Notes: generated by a model from the sequence alone, not told the origin. A DNA stretch of 64,000 nucleotides from Verrucomicrobiaceae bacterium (GCA_027489965.1 JAIXZA010000084.1:18225-82224), one strand, 5' to 3'. Shown: positions 46,209 to 55,835, counted from the stretch's first letter. Made by a program: numbers and translations.

Positions 46209-47573
46209 ATGAAACACTTCTCCTGCATTTTATTCGTTGTCTTGAGCCTGTGTGGCTCGGGTTTATCCGAAGAATCGGTGCGTCTGGCCACCTTTGATGT
46301 GGATGCGACTCCGCCTCTCGGGGCACCGATGGCCTATGATGTGGTCAAGCGATTGGACGAGCTCACGCTACGCTGTCGTGGCATTGTGATTCTTGGAGCA
46401 GGGAAGCCCGTGGTGCTTTGTGCCGTGGATTGGATTGGCATCGCCAATGAAAGTCATGATGCTTTCCGTGAAGCTCTGGCTAAGGCTGCGGGCACTGAGC
46501 CAGGAAGAGTTGCCGTGCACAGTCTGCATCAGCATGACGCGCCTGGCTCGGACTTTACGGCGGAAAAGATCATGCATGAATTTGGCATTCAGGGTTTTGA
46601 TCGATTTGAGGGCAGCTTTCAGCGGCAAGTGATTCAGCGTGCTGCTGACGCCATCCGCACAGCCTTGCCGCTGGCGCAAACGGTCACGCATTATGGCTAT
46701 GCCGATGCGGCTGTTAAAGAGGTGGCTTCGAATCGGCGGGTGGAGCGTTTAGCCGGTGGACGCATTGGCCGCATGAGGGGCAGCAGCAACAAGATCCCTG
46801 AACTCACCGCCTTGCCAGAAGGGTTGATTGATCCCAAAGTCTCTGTCTTGGTCTTCTGGAACGCTGAAAAGCCGATTGCGGTTCTCAGTGCCTACGCCTG
46901 CCATCCACAAAGCTATTACAGGCTCGGCATCCCTAGCCCAGACTTTCCAGGGATTGCCCGTTTTATCAGGGGGCAGGATGTGAATGCAGCGCTGCATGTT
47001 CACTTTAATGGAGCTGGCGGCAATGTCGCTGCGGGGAAATACAATGACGGCTCGCAGTCAAATCGCATGCTGCTGGCCACACGCCTGGCCGCTGGCATGA
47101 GAGAGGCTTATGAAAAAGCTCCGCACTTGCCGGTTACTCCGGCTGATATTGGATGGTCTAGCATTCCGGTCAGTCTGCCGCCAGCGCCACATCTTGATGA
47201 GGCAGATCTTGTCGCCAAACTGAAAACAGCTCCTGGAAAACCTGGCTACATCTCGCTCGCGGATCAGTTGGCCTGGCTGCGCCGTGCTAAAGGCGGACAC
47301 CAGATTGACATCACCTGCCTCAAAATGGGCACAACTAGGATGCTGCATTTGCCCGGTGAACTTTTCGTTGAGTATCAGTTAGCGGCTAAAGCCATGAGAC
47401 CTGACTTGAATGTTTTTATGGCGGCCTATGGCGACTACGGTCCCGGTTACATTGGCACGACCGTGGCCTACCCAGAAGGCGGCTACGAAACCAACCCAGC
47501 TGCATCGGGCGTAGCTCCGGAAGTCGAGCCAATTCTCATGGGAGCGATGAAAAAGCTCTTGGAAGCACCGTAG
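46209..47573 (+). CDS. Neutral/alkaline ceramidase-like secreted hydrolase
   Basis: A 454-residue exported protein. The N-terminal part matches the neutral/alkaline non-lysosomal ceramidase fold: [27 protein letters not shown] and [11 protein letters not shown], with metal-binding histidines. [12 protein letters not shown] and [13 protein letters not shown] follow. Ceramidases hydrolyse N-acyl sphingosine, but PVC genomes carry many such genes next to DUF1549 genes and their true substrate is not known. It lacks the C-terminal domain of classic ceramidases. It lies 12 bp after the heme protein gene. Confidence 0.78.
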   Translation: MKHFSCILFVVLSLCGSGLSEESVRLATFDVDATPPLGAPMAYDVVKRLDELTLRCRGIVILGAGKPVVLCAVDWIGIANESHDAFREALAKAAGTEPGRVAVHSLHQHDAPGSDFTAEKIMHEFGIQGFDRFEGSFQRQVIQRAADAIRTALPLAQTVTHYGYADAAVKEVASNRRVERLAGGRIGRMRGSSNKIPELTALPEGLIDPKVSVLVFWNAEKPIAVLSAYACHPQSYYRLGIPSPDFPGIARFIRGQDVNAALHVHFNGAGGNVAAGKYNDGSQSNRMLLATRLAAGMREAYEKAPHLPVTPADIGWSSIPVSLPPAPHLDEADLVAKLKTAPGKPGYISLADQLAWLRRAKGGHQIDITCLKMGTTRMLHLPGELFVEYQLAAKAMRPDLNVFMAAYGDYGPGYIGTTVAYPEGGYETNPAASGVAPEVEPILMGAMKKLLEAP

Positions 47574-47593
47574 ATAGATGGCCTGATTCACGC

Positions 47594-49879
47594 ATGACAT
47601 ACAGCCGAACCCTTTTTCTTTGCTTAGCCGCAGCCATTCAGGCGAATGCGGAGATTTCTTTTAATCGGGATGTGCGTCCGATTTTGTCTGAGAACTGCTT
47701 TGCCTGTCATGGCTTTGATCCGAAGCACCGGGAAGGAGATCTGCGCTTGGACAACTTCGAGGGCGCTACGGCTGATCGTGATGGTTCGCGTGGCATTGTG
47801 CCTCATGACCTGAGCAAATCCGATGCCTGGCAGCGCATCATCAGCACTGACAAAGATGAGCTCATGCCGCCGCCAAAATCCCACAAACCTGCCCTTTCAG
47901 CCAAACAGCGGGACATCATCAAAACGTGGATCGAGCAAGGAGCTAAGTATGAGCGGCACTGGTCCTTTGAGCCGCCCAAACGCCAGCCTGATGGCAGCAT
48001 TGATCACTTCATTCAAAAGCGTCTGGAGGAGGAGAAGCTCAAGCCATCGCCAGAAGCAGAGGCGGCTACCTTAATCCGGCGGGTCTCACTTGATCTGACA
48101 GGGCTGCCCCCGACTCCTGCGGACTTGTCTGATCTTTCTTCATGGTCACATAAAAAATACGAAGCCCTTGTGGATCGGCTGCTCGCCAGTCAACATTACG
48201 GCGAGCGCTGGGGCCGCTGGTGGCTGGATCAGGCGCGCTATGCCGATTCGAATGGTTACTCGATTGATGCGCCTCGCCAAATTTGGAAGTATCGCGATTG
48301 GGTGATCGATGCCCTGAATCGAGACATGCCCTTTGACCAATTCACCATTGAGCAGCTCGCCGGGGATCTTTTGCCCAAAGCGACAGAGGCGCAAAAAATC
48401 GCGACAGGATTTCATCGGAATACGCAAATCAACCAAGAGGGTGGTATCGACAAAGAACAGTTCCGCATCGATTCCGTTTTTGATCGCGTGGCGACGACTG
48501 GCACCGTTTGGCTGGGCCTGAGCATTGGCTGCGCGCAGTGCCATGATCATAAGTTTGATCCTATCGAACAAAAAGAATACTATCGGATGTTCGCTTTCTT
48601 CAACAATCAGGATGAGCCGACTCTGAAGGTCTATGATCCAAAAGCAGACATTGTCGGCATGACAGCCGAATTTAGGGAGATCGACGCCAAGCTCAAAGCG
48701 GCAGTCAAAAAGCGCTACGCAGAGATTGCAGCCTGGGAAAAAGGGTTGACCCCCGAATTTAAAAAGCGCCTTGCTGCCGATGTGCAAAAGGCTGTCGCCA
48801 AACCTTTGGCCAAGCGATCACTGGCTGACCATCTTGCCATGTTTGGCATCATTGCTCCACCGAGCGATCCCATCCGCATCCTGAATGATCGGTACAAAGA
48901 GCTCGATGCCTTACTGAATCAAGGCACCACCACCATGATCATGGCGGAGCTTCCGAAGCCACGCAAAACGACCGTTTTTATCAAAGGCGACTTCACGCGC
49001 CCAGCAGATGAAGTCACGCCGGGCACACTTAAAGTGCTGCACTCACTTCGATCTGCTGGCCCGCAGCCGAATCGCCTTGATCTGGCGCGTTGGATTGTGA
49101 GTCCGCAAAACCCTCTTACCGCTCGTGTCATGGTGAATCGCGTCTGGCAGCAGTATTTTGGGCGCGGCCTGGTCGAGACCGAAAACGACTTTGGCATGCA
49201 GGGCACGGCTCCATCGCACCCAGAGTTGCTTGATTGGTTGGCCACAGAGTTGCTTGCCAAAAAGTGGAGTCTGAAGGATCTGCATCGCCTCATCGTCACC
49301 TCCAAAACTTATCGTCAGAGCTCCGCCAATAGGCCTGATTTAATCGAGAAAGATCCGCAAAATGTCCTGCTCGCTCGTCAGACACGGTTGCGTTTGGATG
49401 CTGAAGTGGTGCGGGATGTTTGCCTCAGTGCCAGTGGTCTGCTTTCACCCAAGTTAGGCGGCCCACCTGTCTATCCACCAATTCCCGAAGGCGTCATGGG
49501 CGTGGGGCAGGTGAAGCGGATCTGGACCGTCAGTAAGGGGGCGGATAAATACCGGCGCGGCCTTTACACCTTTATCTATCGCGCCTCGCCACCGCCATCG
49601 CTGACTGTCTTTGATGCTCCCGAAGGCTTCAGTTCTTGTACTCGCCGCATTCGCAGTAACACACCGCTGCAGGCACTCACGTTGATGAATGACAGCGGCT
49701 TCTTTGAGTTTGCCCAGGCGTTGGAAAAGATCATTCAAAAGGAGGGACTGGAAACGGCCTTCAAGCGCTGCACCTCCCGTGTGCCCAAGTCGGATGAGCT
49801 TGCCGTCTTGAAAAAACTCGACTCCCTGAATGCCGCGCGCACACTGCTGAACCTCGACGAAACCGTGACTCGGGAATAA
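47594..49879 (+). CDS. DUF1549/DUF1553 protein with N-terminal cytochrome c motif
   Basis: A 761-residue exported protein with a signal peptide at about residues 1-18. A planctomycete-type cytochrome domain opens with FNRDVRPILSENCFACHGFD (CxxCH heme site). DUF1549 follows (about residues 140-340, with RRVSLDLTGLPPTP and ATGFHRNT). DUF1553 covers the C-terminal half (LARWIVSPQNPLTARVMVNR, HPELLDWLA, LTLMND). Its function is unknown; it probably transfers electrons outside the cytoplasm. It is paired with the DUF1501 gene 5 bp downstream, the standard arrangement in PVC bacteria. Confidence 0.9.
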   Translation: MTYSRTLFLCLAAAIQANAEISFNRDVRPILSENCFACHGFDPKHREGDLRLDNFEGATADRDGSRGIVPHDLSKSDAWQRIISTDKDELMPPPKSHKPALSAKQRDIIKTWIEQGAKYERHWSFEPPKRQPDGSIDHFIQKRLEEEKLKPSPEAEAATLIRRVSLDLTGLPPTPADLSDLSSWSHKKYEALVDRLLASQHYGERWGRWWLDQARYADSNGYSIDAPRQIWKYRDWVIDALNRDMPFDQFTIEQLAGDLLPKATEAQKIATGFHRNTQINQEGGIDKEQFRIDSVFDRVATTGTVWLGLSIGCAQCHDHKFDPIEQKEYYRMFAFFNNQDEPTLKVYDPKADIVGMTAEFREIDAKLKAAVKKRYAEIAAWEKGLTPEFKKRLAADVQKAVAKPLAKRSLADHLAMFGIIAPPSDPIRILNDRYKELDALLNQGTTTMIMAELPKPRKTTVFIKGDFTRPADEVTPGTLKVLHSLRSAGPQPNRLDLARWIVSPQNPLTARVMVNRVWQQYFGRGLVETENDFGMQGTAPSHPELLDWLATELLAKKWSLKDLHRLIVTSKTYRQSSANRPDLIEKDPQNVLLARQTRLRLDAEVVRDVCLSASGLLSPKLGGPPVYPPIPEGVMGVGQVKRIWTVSKGADKYRRGLYTFIYRASPPPSLTVFDAPEGFSSCTRRIRSNTPLQALTLMNDSGFFEFAQALEKIIQKEGLETAFKRCTSRVPKSDELAVLKKLDSLNAARTLLNLDETVTRE

Positions 49880-49884
49880 CTGCT

Positions 49885-51294
49885 ATGAATGATTTAATCC
49901 AATCAACACGTCGTCATTTCTTCAGCCAATGTGGCATCGGGGTGGGATCGCTGGCGCTGGGATCATTGATGGCTCGGGATGCGGCGTTGGCACCGAAGCG
50001 GACGCATTTTCCGGCGAAGGCGAAGAATGTTATCTTCCTCTTCATGGCAGGCGGTCCGTCGCAATTGGAGACCTTTGAGCATAAGCCGCTGCTCACAAAG
50101 CTGAATGGTCAGCCGATCCCTGAAAGCTATACCAAAGGCAAGCGCTTTGCGTTCATGGATAGCAGTCATCGCAGTGATCTTCTGGGGCCAAGAGTCCAGT
50201 TCAAGCAACACGGCAAGTCGGGGGCCTGGGTGAGTGATTATCTGCCGCATACAGCCAAGATTGTCGATGACATCAGCATCGTCACCACCTGCAAAACAGA
50301 TCTCTTTAATCATGCCCCGGCCAAGCTCTACATGAACACGGGCAGCGGGCTCTTTGGCCGACCCAGCATGGGGGCATGGGTGACGTATGGTCTTGGCAGT
50401 GAGTGCGATGATCTGCCCGGATTTGTGGTGTTGCAAAGTGGGCCGCGCGGTCCTCGTGGCGGAGCCGTTTTATGGGGCAGCGGTGTTTTACCCACGACTT
50501 ATCAAGGCGTGCCGCTGCGCAATCAAGGAGATCCCATCGTGAATCTGGCCACGCCCAAGGGAGTCAGTGTGGCTCAACAGCGAGAGCTGGTGGACGCTGT
50601 GCGTGATTTGAATAGCAAGCGTCTAGCGGTGACTGGAGATGATGAAATCTCTACACGGATCAATGCTTATGAAATGGCTTATCGGATGCAGACGAGTGCG
50701 CCTGACTTGATGGATACGAGTGGTGAATCTCAGGCCACCTTGGATATGTATGGGATCAAAGATGCTAAAGAGACAAGCTTTGCGCGGAACTGTCTGTTAG
50801 CACGTCGGCTGGTGGAGCGTGGTGTGCGCTTCGTGCAGCTTTACGATACGAATTGGGATCATCATGGTGGACCCACAGAGAATCTGGAAAAGCATATGCC
50901 ATTCAAGTGCGCTGATGTTGATCAGGCTAGCGCTGCGCTGGTGAAGGATCTTAAGCAGCGCGGGCTGCTGGATGACACCATCGTCATTTGGGGCGGGGAA
51001 TTCGGTCGCACCCCGATGGGTGAGGTGCGCGAATCAACGGGAAGAAATCATCACATCGACGCCTTCACGATGTGGTTTGCAGGTGGTGGCTTCAAGAGCG
51101 GCACTGTTTATGGACAGACTGACGAATTCGGTTTCGGAGCTGTCGAGAATCCTGTTCATGTTCACGACATCCACGCCACGATCCTGCACCAACTCGGACT
51201 TGATCATGAGCGACTCAGCATCCGCTCCCAAGGTCTGGATTTCAGGCTCACAGGAGTCGATCCAGCACGGGTGGTGAAGGGGATTTTAGCGTGA
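49885..51294 (+). CDS. DUF1501-family secreted protein
   Basis: A 469-residue protein with a twin-arginine-like N-terminus (STRRHFFSQCG, then a hydrophobic stretch), so it is probably exported folded. The DUF1501 body belongs to the alkaline-phosphatase/sulfatase-like superfamily: FLFMAGGPSQLETFEHKP, then GEFGRTPMGE and GRNHHIDAF near the end, which provide metal ligands. The specific reaction is unknown. It closes the four-gene PVC run. Confidence 0.88.
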   Translation: MNDLIQSTRRHFFSQCGIGVGSLALGSLMARDAALAPKRTHFPAKAKNVIFLFMAGGPSQLETFEHKPLLTKLNGQPIPESYTKGKRFAFMDSSHRSDLLGPRVQFKQHGKSGAWVSDYLPHTAKIVDDISIVTTCKTDLFNHAPAKLYMNTGSGLFGRPSMGAWVTYGLGSECDDLPGFVVLQSGPRGPRGGAVLWGSGVLPTTYQGVPLRNQGDPIVNLATPKGVSVAQQRELVDAVRDLNSKRLAVTGDDEISTRINAYEMAYRMQTSAPDLMDTSGESQATLDMYGIKDAKETSFARNCLLARRLVERGVRFVQLYDTNWDHHGGPTENLEKHMPFKCADVDQASAALVKDLKQRGLLDDTIVIWGGEFGRTPMGEVRESTGRNHHIDAFTMWFAGGGFKSGTVYGQTDEFGFGAVENPVHVHDIHATILHQLGLDHERLSIRSQGLDFRLTGVDPARVVKGILA

Positions 51295-51330
51295 TTTGTG
51301 ATCTGTTTGGTGTGTGTTTGCTCTTGGGCT

Positions 51331-51759
51331 TCACGGCCACACATTGAGGCCTTCGGTCTTTGCAAGTTGGCGTTGTTTGCCATCAAAGCTCCAAAAGTCA
51401 GTGGCCCCTAGCATCTTTGCCGCAGCAACCTGGAGTATATCATAGGCGCGATTACCGCTTAATTCAGTGTGGTCAGCTGAGATGGTTTCAGCATTTTCGA
51501 ACACCTGCGTAAGCTCGGCGGACTCGAAAATGATGACTCCTCGTGCTTTGTCGGCTTTGTAGTCCGCAAGGCATCGGTCGCTCATTGATGAGTCTATTTT
51601 CCCACGAAACACGAGCAGTCTCAAAGCATTCGCAAATTCAAATTCTGAAATGACATGCACGCTCAATGACTCGATGGAGACCATCAGCATACGCGCTTGC
51701 TCGCTATTCACATCATCGCCATAAAATGAAATTAGGAAGCTGGTGTCTGCGCAGATCAT
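51331..51759 (-). CDS. PIN-domain toxin (VapC-like)
   Basis: A 142-residue PIN-fold RNase. The acidic metal site is visible: ICADTSFLISFY (first Asp), ISEFEFANAL (Glu) and YDILQVAAAKMLGATDFWSFD (late Asp pair). VapC-type toxins cut tRNA or rRNA when released from their antitoxin. The antitoxin gene lies 12 bp upstream on the same strand, as usual for such modules. The RNA target is not predictable. Confidence 0.82.
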   Translation of the reverse strand: MICADTSFLISFYGDDVNSEQARMLMVSIESLSVHVISEFEFANALRLLVFRGKIDSSMSDRCLADYKADKARGVIIFESAELTQVFENAETISADHTELSGNRAYDILQVAAAKMLGATDFWSFDGKQRQLAKTEGLNVWP

Positions 51760-51771
51760 GAGTGGGATGAC

Positions 51772-52068
51772 TCAATAGGTTCCACGCATATCCTCATACA
51801 GTTCATCGAGTTCCGCTTGCGAGATAGCTGGCTTTGGGGCGAGAGGACGGCGAAAGACGACACTTTTATTGATCACGCTTGGAGCCGATGCATGGGGCTT
51901 GCCTGAACGATCCAAATACACACGAGACTCATCAGGCGACAGGACTGCCACAGCAGGTTTTACGGCTGTGGCATGGTCTGATTTAACCACGACGTCCTCC
52001 CCAGCTTCAAGCCAGGAGAAGATCATCGGCAATCTTGTTTGAAGGTCGTGTATCGTCGCTGTTTTCAC
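51772..52068 (-). CDS. Phd/YefM-like antitoxin
   Basis: A 98-residue protein that precedes the PIN toxin. The N-terminus, TATIHDLQTRLPMIFSWLEAG, followed by EDVVVKSD, matches the DNA-binding part of Phd-like antitoxins. The acidic C-terminus (ELDELYEDMRG) would wrap the toxin. It should repress its own operon and neutralise the toxin. Confidence 0.75.
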   Translation of the reverse strand: MKTATIHDLQTRLPMIFSWLEAGEDVVVKSDHATAVKPAVAVLSPDESRVYLDRSGKPHASAPSVINKSVVFRRPLAPKPAISQAELDELYEDMRGTY

Positions 52069-52127
52069 GAGACTAACTTTCTTTATCGCTATCGTTCTGT
52101 CAAAGCATGAGTTGGGCCTTCAAGAGC

Positions 52128-52259
52128 CACGTTCTGGCGAACGCAGCTACGCCCGTAGGCGCATCTCGCCAGAGTGCGGGATTGGAGGCGCGCGGATCCT
52201 TCCAAGATCCACGCCCTGACGGGCGCGGCTACTTCCACGTTCTGGCGAACGCGGCTACG
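52128..52259. repeat. Pair of REP-like 24-bp repeats with a palindromic arm
   Basis: Two near-identical copies lie at 52128-52151 and 52236-52259 (CACGTTCTGGCGAACGC, then A/G GCTACG). After the first copy, TCTCGCCAGAG mirrors TTCTGGCGA and could form a hairpin, as in REP elements. The second copy overlaps the last codons of the superoxide dismutase gene and provides its TAG stop. A third, diverged copy lies at 8382-8400. No protein-coding function is apparent. Confidence 0.6.
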
Positions 52260-52980
52260 CCTTGGCCGCTTCGTAGCCTTTGGCCACTTCTGCCCAGTTG
52301 ACCACGTTCCACCAAGCGGAGATGTAGTCGGGGCGCTTGTTTTGGTATTTGAGGTAATAGGCGTGTTCCCAGACGTCCAGGCCAAGAATAGGAGTTCCGA
52401 GATCGGCGTCAGCGACGATGCCTTTCATGAGAGGGTTATCCTGATTTGGTGTGGAGGTGACAGCGAGCTTGCCATCTGGTTTGACGATCAGCCAGGCCCA
52501 GCCTGAGCCAAAGCGCTTGGTGCCGGCTTCACCGAAGAGCTTTTTGACGTCGTCGATGCTGGTGAAGGTGCTTTGGATGGCTTCTCCAAGTTTGCCTTCA
52601 GGGCCGGTCGGGCCGCTGCCAGCAGGAGCCATCCATTTCCAGAACCAGCTGTGATTGACATGACCGCCGCCATTGTTGCGGATGGCCATTTGCTGCTCAG
52701 CTGGAGCTTTGGAGAGATCGGTGATGAGGTCGATAACGTTGCCCGCAGGGATGCTGCCCGCTTTGAGCGCGTCTGTCAGCTTGGTGATGTAGGCTACGTG
52801 ATGTTTGCCAAAGTGGATGTTCATCGTCAGCGCATCGATGTGCGGCTCCAGTGCCTCAGGCGGATAGGCCAAAGGTGCCTGCTCCAGCGTGATGGGAGCT
52901 AAAGCTGCCTGGGTGGATGTGGTGATGAGTGAGCCAGCGATGGCAGCTCCTGCAGTGGTGACGAATGTGCGGCGATTCAT
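52255..52980 (-). CDS. sodB: Iron/manganese superoxide dismutase, exported
   Basis: A 241-residue enzyme that dismutates superoxide. ATG 52980 begins a twin-arginine-like signal (MNRRTFVTTAGAAIAGS), suggesting export. The metal ligands are in place: His in IHFGKHHVAYI, His in NHSWFWKWM, and Asp and His in DVWEHAYYLKYQNKR. Family signatures such as GSGWAWLIV are present. An upstream ATG at 53088 would run through the trmB leader and is rejected. Iron or manganese use cannot be decided from sequence alone. The stop codon lies within a dispersed repeat. Confidence 0.9.
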   Translation of the reverse strand: MNRRTFVTTAGAAIAGSLITTSTQAALAPITLEQAPLAYPPEALEPHIDALTMNIHFGKHHVAYITKLTDALKAGSIPAGNVIDLITDLSKAPAEQQMAIRNNGGGHVNHSWFWKWMAPAGSGPTGPEGKLGEAIQSTFTSIDDVKKLFGEAGTKRFGSGWAWLIVKPDGKLAVTSTPNQDNPLMKGIVADADLGTPILGLDVWEHAYYLKYQNKRPDYISAWWNVVNWAEVAKGYEAAKA

Positions 52981-53071
52981 GGTAGGTAACGAGAAATACG
53001 TTCCGATAACGTGAATGTCACGGTTAAATCTCTCTGCAATTTCTGAAATCCTGCTTAAAGAATCCAGAGCA

Positions 53072-53662
53072 ATGCCCGCCCTTTTCATTCCCCAAGACTA
53101 TTTCAGTGAACTCCGCCTCGAGGAAATCTTTCCTGAAGCCACCCGTCCGTTGGAGGTGGAGCTAGGCTGTGGCGATGGCACATTCTTTCTTGGCATGGCC
53201 AAAGAGTATCCTGAGCGTGACTTCTTTGCCATGGAGCGGATGCGTGGTCGCGTGTCTAAAACCTGCCGCAAGATCCACGAGGCAGGCCTAACAAATGCTA
53301 AGGTCATGCGACTGGAGAGTGCCTACACCGTGGGTTGGGTGCTTCCCACCGCTAGTGTGTCGCGCCTGCATCTGCTCTGCCCCGATCCTTGGCCGAAAAA
53401 GAAGCACGCCGAGCGTCGCCTCGTCAATCAAGAGGAGTTTCTCACGGGACTCGCTCGTGTGCTAGTGCCGGGCGGTGAATTTTTGCTAAAAACGGACGAC
53501 GCTGTTTATTTCGATGACGCGCTGATCAGCCTCGGCGCCCGCGCTGAGTTCGAGCGTCTGGACTGGCCAGCCGATGCCTTTTTTTATCCGATGACGGACT
53601 TTGAGGAGCACTGGCTTTCTCTCGGACGCACGATCAACCGCGCCCGCTGGCGGCGTCGGTGA
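53072..53662 (+). CDS. trmB: tRNA (guanine-N7-)-methyltransferase
   Basis: A 196-residue SAM-dependent enzyme methylating guanine 46 in the tRNA variable loop. VELGCGDGTFFLGMAKEYP is the SAM-binding motif and LHLLCPDPWPKKKHAERRLV is the family signature. ATG 53072 (MPALFIPQDYF) is chosen; an earlier ATG at 53015 overlaps the leader of the divergent superoxide dismutase gene. The enzyme is slightly shorter than the E. coli form. Confidence 0.9.
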   Translation: MPALFIPQDYFSELRLEEIFPEATRPLEVELGCGDGTFFLGMAKEYPERDFFAMERMRGRVSKTCRKIHEAGLTNAKVMRLESAYTVGWVLPTASVSRLHLLCPDPWPKKKHAERRLVNQEEFLTGLARVLVPGGEFLLKTDDAVYFDDALISLGARAEFERLDWPADAFFYPMTDFEEHWLSLGRTINRARWRRR

Positions 53663-53673
53663 GTTGTCTTGGA

Positions 53674-54108
53674 TCAAAGCATGTTGCCTGTCAGATTGGT
53701 GTGATGCGGGTCTGAAGGCTCATCTTCTTCTACAGGCACTGGATTTAAAAGATCATCAATCAGCAGCTGACTGTCCTCCAGGAAAGTCTGCGCGGCACGA
53801 CGCAGGAAGTCGGCTTCCTCAGCACGTGTATGGAGAAGGGTGATGACACACTCGCCTCTGAAAATAACCAGGGCATGACAGGTCTCGTAGCCGAACCAAA
53901 AGGTGTGCACATGGCGGTCTCCGCCACTGGCAAAGTGGTCGTGAGCATCATGCAGACTTTCCAGCAATCGCTCGGCACGGAAGTCCTCATAAGGCAGCAG
54001 ATTTAAAAGCAACTGCCGCCGCCAGCCGAGCATGATGCCATTGATAGCTCCGCCATTTTTCAGGCGCTCGATAGCTGAGCGGATTGAAGGAGTGATTTGG
54101 GCAGCCAT
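53674..54108 (-). CDS. Small protein, possible Roadblock/LC7-like fold
   Basis: A 144-residue soluble protein. The middle, FGYETCHALVIFRGECVITLLH, followed by a helix AQTFLEDSQLLIDDLL, has the strand-helix pattern seen in Roadblock/LC7 proteins. I make no firm claim. The acidic C-terminus is low in complexity. It is in an apparent two-gene operon with the protein upstream (3-bp gap). Confidence 0.5.
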   Translation of the reverse strand: MAAQITPSIRSAIERLKNGGAINGIMLGWRRQLLLNLLPYEDFRAERLLESLHDAHDHFASGGDRHVHTFWFGYETCHALVIFRGECVITLLHTRAEEADFLRRAAQTFLEDSQLLIDDLLNPVPVEEDEPSDPHHTNLTGNML

Positions 54109-54111
54109 GGT

Positions 54112-54426
54112 TTAGAGATTTTGAGTGGTGACTTTGGTGAGGATATCGAAAAGCAGCGCCTTCTTGCTGATCATTGCGCCAGCGCCCGGATCATCGGGGC
54201 CGGTGCCTTCGCCAAAGTAGGCGTAGTTGACCGTGAGATCATCTTCCTGAGCTGTGCCAGTCCATGGCTCACCTAGATTCAGAGCTTCACCGATCTTGAT
54301 GCCGAAATGGCGCAGCCCCTGAAAGTCCGCCGCAAACGCATCCACCAGATGCTGGCCTGAGGTGCTCTCGACGATGCCTTCTTTGAGGGTGAAAATAGTC
54401 AGGGGTGTGGGTGCGGTCGCGCTCAT
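54112..54426 (-). CDS. Small protein of unknown function
   Basis: A 104-residue soluble protein starting at ATG 54426. It has a pattern of short beta strands (LTIFTLKEG, DDLTVNYAYFG) and a C-terminal helix. No family was recognised. It is co-directional with the gene 3 bp downstream. Confidence 0.5.
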   Translation of the reverse strand: MSATAPTPLTIFTLKEGIVESTSGQHLVDAFAADFQGLRHFGIKIGEALNLGEPWTGTAQEDDLTVNYAYFGEGTGPDDPGAGAMISKKALLFDILTKVTTQNL

Positions 54427-55037
54427 GGCTCTGTCGTCTCAAAAAAGCGCTCCTCTGGCAAGCTTAAACTCTGCCTTGCGTGAGATTGTGATGATCAAAG
54501 AACCAAGAACCACCGTCAACCACTGCAAACGGCTCCCACAGCCTACAGATCGAAGGACAAACCAAGAACCAAGAACAAAGCACCACGAATCCATTCTCCG
54601 TAGCAAGACTGCGAAGGATGAACAAAAGCCCTACCTCCTCCCATTGAGGATCATCTCATTCAGCTTCTGCCTCAGCGCCTCATTGTCGGCATCGGCAAAC
54701 TACGAGTCCAGCGTGCTGATGCTGTAGGTGTTGTCGCTTGTGCCACTCATTTCGTGTCGAGAGTTTTTAGTCACAGGATTCACAAGAAAACAGGATTCAC
54801 AGGAATGGGTCCTGACCTGTCAATCCTACCCTTTCTGTTTTCCTGTAAATGGGACCACACCTCAGTGAAGCGGGAACCGTTTGCGGTCGTTGGCAGTGGT
54901 TGACGATTGTTTGCCGTTGTTGTGAAGAGAGAAGTTCAGAAGTCAGAGGTTCTTCGTTCTTTGTTCTTTGTTCTTCGTTAGGCCCCACCTCAGGCAGAAA
55001 CAAAGCACCAAGCACCAAGAACTAAGAACAACGATCC
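54427..55037. repeat. Repeat-rich intergenic stretch
   Basis: About 610 bp with no intact gene. It contains A-rich runs built on AACCAAGAACC and GAACAAAGCACC at 54499-54587, an inverted set (TTCTTTGTTCTTCG) near 54950-54980 and a direct set at 55000-55030. ACAGGATTCACA occurs twice near 54775-54802, with an opposing TTTTCCTGT nearby. A 31-bp piece at 54591-54621 recurs exactly at 55890-55920. It also holds a decayed gene end. Confidence 0.6.
54631..54750 (-). pseudogene. Decayed copy of the collagen-like gene's 3' end
   Basis: Reading the minus strand from 54750 gives SGTSDNTYSISTLDS, an amber stop, then [20 protein letters not shown] and RR with a final stop. The intact gene at 55038-55835 ends [19 protein letters not shown] and then [16 protein letters not shown]. 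The copy is therefore a duplicated tail carrying an in-frame TAG. No collagen repeats precede it. Confidence 0.75.
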
Positions 55038-55835
55038 CTATCTCCTCCCATTCAGGATCATCTCATTCAGCTTCTGCCTCAGCGCCTCCATGTCGGGATC
55101 AGAAAAGCCAGTATCCAGGGTGCTAATGCCATTCGTGTTGGCGCTGGTGCCGCTGATGGCGCTGTCTAGCTGAGCTTGACTCACCTCTCCAGGTGGACCT
55201 TGAGCGCCCTGCGGTCCTTGAGGGCCATCGTTGCCCTGTGGACCTTGCGGACCCTGCGGGCCACCAGGATCACCCTGCGGACCGGTCGGGCCTTGAGGTC
55301 CCTGGGGACCTTCTGGTCCTTGAGGTCCTTGTGCGCCTTGAGGGCCATCGTTCCCTTGAGGACCTTGTGGCCCTCCGGGATCACCTTGCGGTCCAGGTGG
55401 TCCCTGCGGCCCCTCATTTCCCGGTGGGCCTTGACTGCCACTGTTTCCGTCATTCCCTCTTGGAATAGCGAAGTTGAAGCGCACGTTGCTGCCATCAAAA
55501 CTTACGCCGACAGAGGCCGATTCCCAGGGATTCAGCGTCGTCACACTGTCCACCACGGCTTGCGCAAAAGGAGGCCCCACCGCTCCATCTTGCCCAGCTT
55601 GACCGGGCAGTCCTTCCTGACCTCGCGGGATTTCAAAAGTGAAGTGTAGGGTGTTGCCGATCACGCTCACGCTGGCATTCGCTGGGCTGCCCTGCGGCAG
55701 CGTGTTCGTGCTGTCCACCTGCGCGGCGGTCAGAGTCGGTACGGCATCAATGAGGGCCTTGAGGCCGTTGAGTTGCGCGCGCATCTGTGCGGATGAGCCA
55801 TGCGTGCCATTGGCGGGTAAGTTGGGGTCGAACAT
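55038..55835 (-). CDS. Collagen-like Gly-X-Y repeat protein
   Basis: A 265-residue protein from ATG 55835 ([13 protein letters not shown]). The N-terminal 85 residues are soluble, with two related segments ending FEIPRG and FAIPRG. A Gly-X-Y tract ([17 protein letters not shown] style) then covers about residues 145-235 and is rich in Pro and Gln. The C-terminus ends in a short helix ([16 protein letters not shown]). No signal peptide is visible. Bacterial collagen-like proteins form triple-helical stalks. A longer ATG start at 55928 lies inside a dispersed repeat and is rejected. Confidence 0.7.
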   Translation of the reverse strand: MFDPNLPANGTHGSSAQMRAQLNGLKALIDAVPTLTAAQVDSTNTLPQGSPANASVSVIGNTLHFTFEIPRGQEGLPGQAGQDGAVGPPFAQAVVDSVTTLNPWESASVGVSFDGSNVRFNFAIPRGNDGNSGSQGPPGNEGPQGPPGPQGDPGGPQGPQGNDGPQGAQGPQGPEGPQGPQGPTGPQGDPGGPQGPQGPQGNDGPQGPQGAQGPPGEVSQAQLDSAISGTSANTNGISTLDTGFSDPDMEALRQKLNEMILNGRR

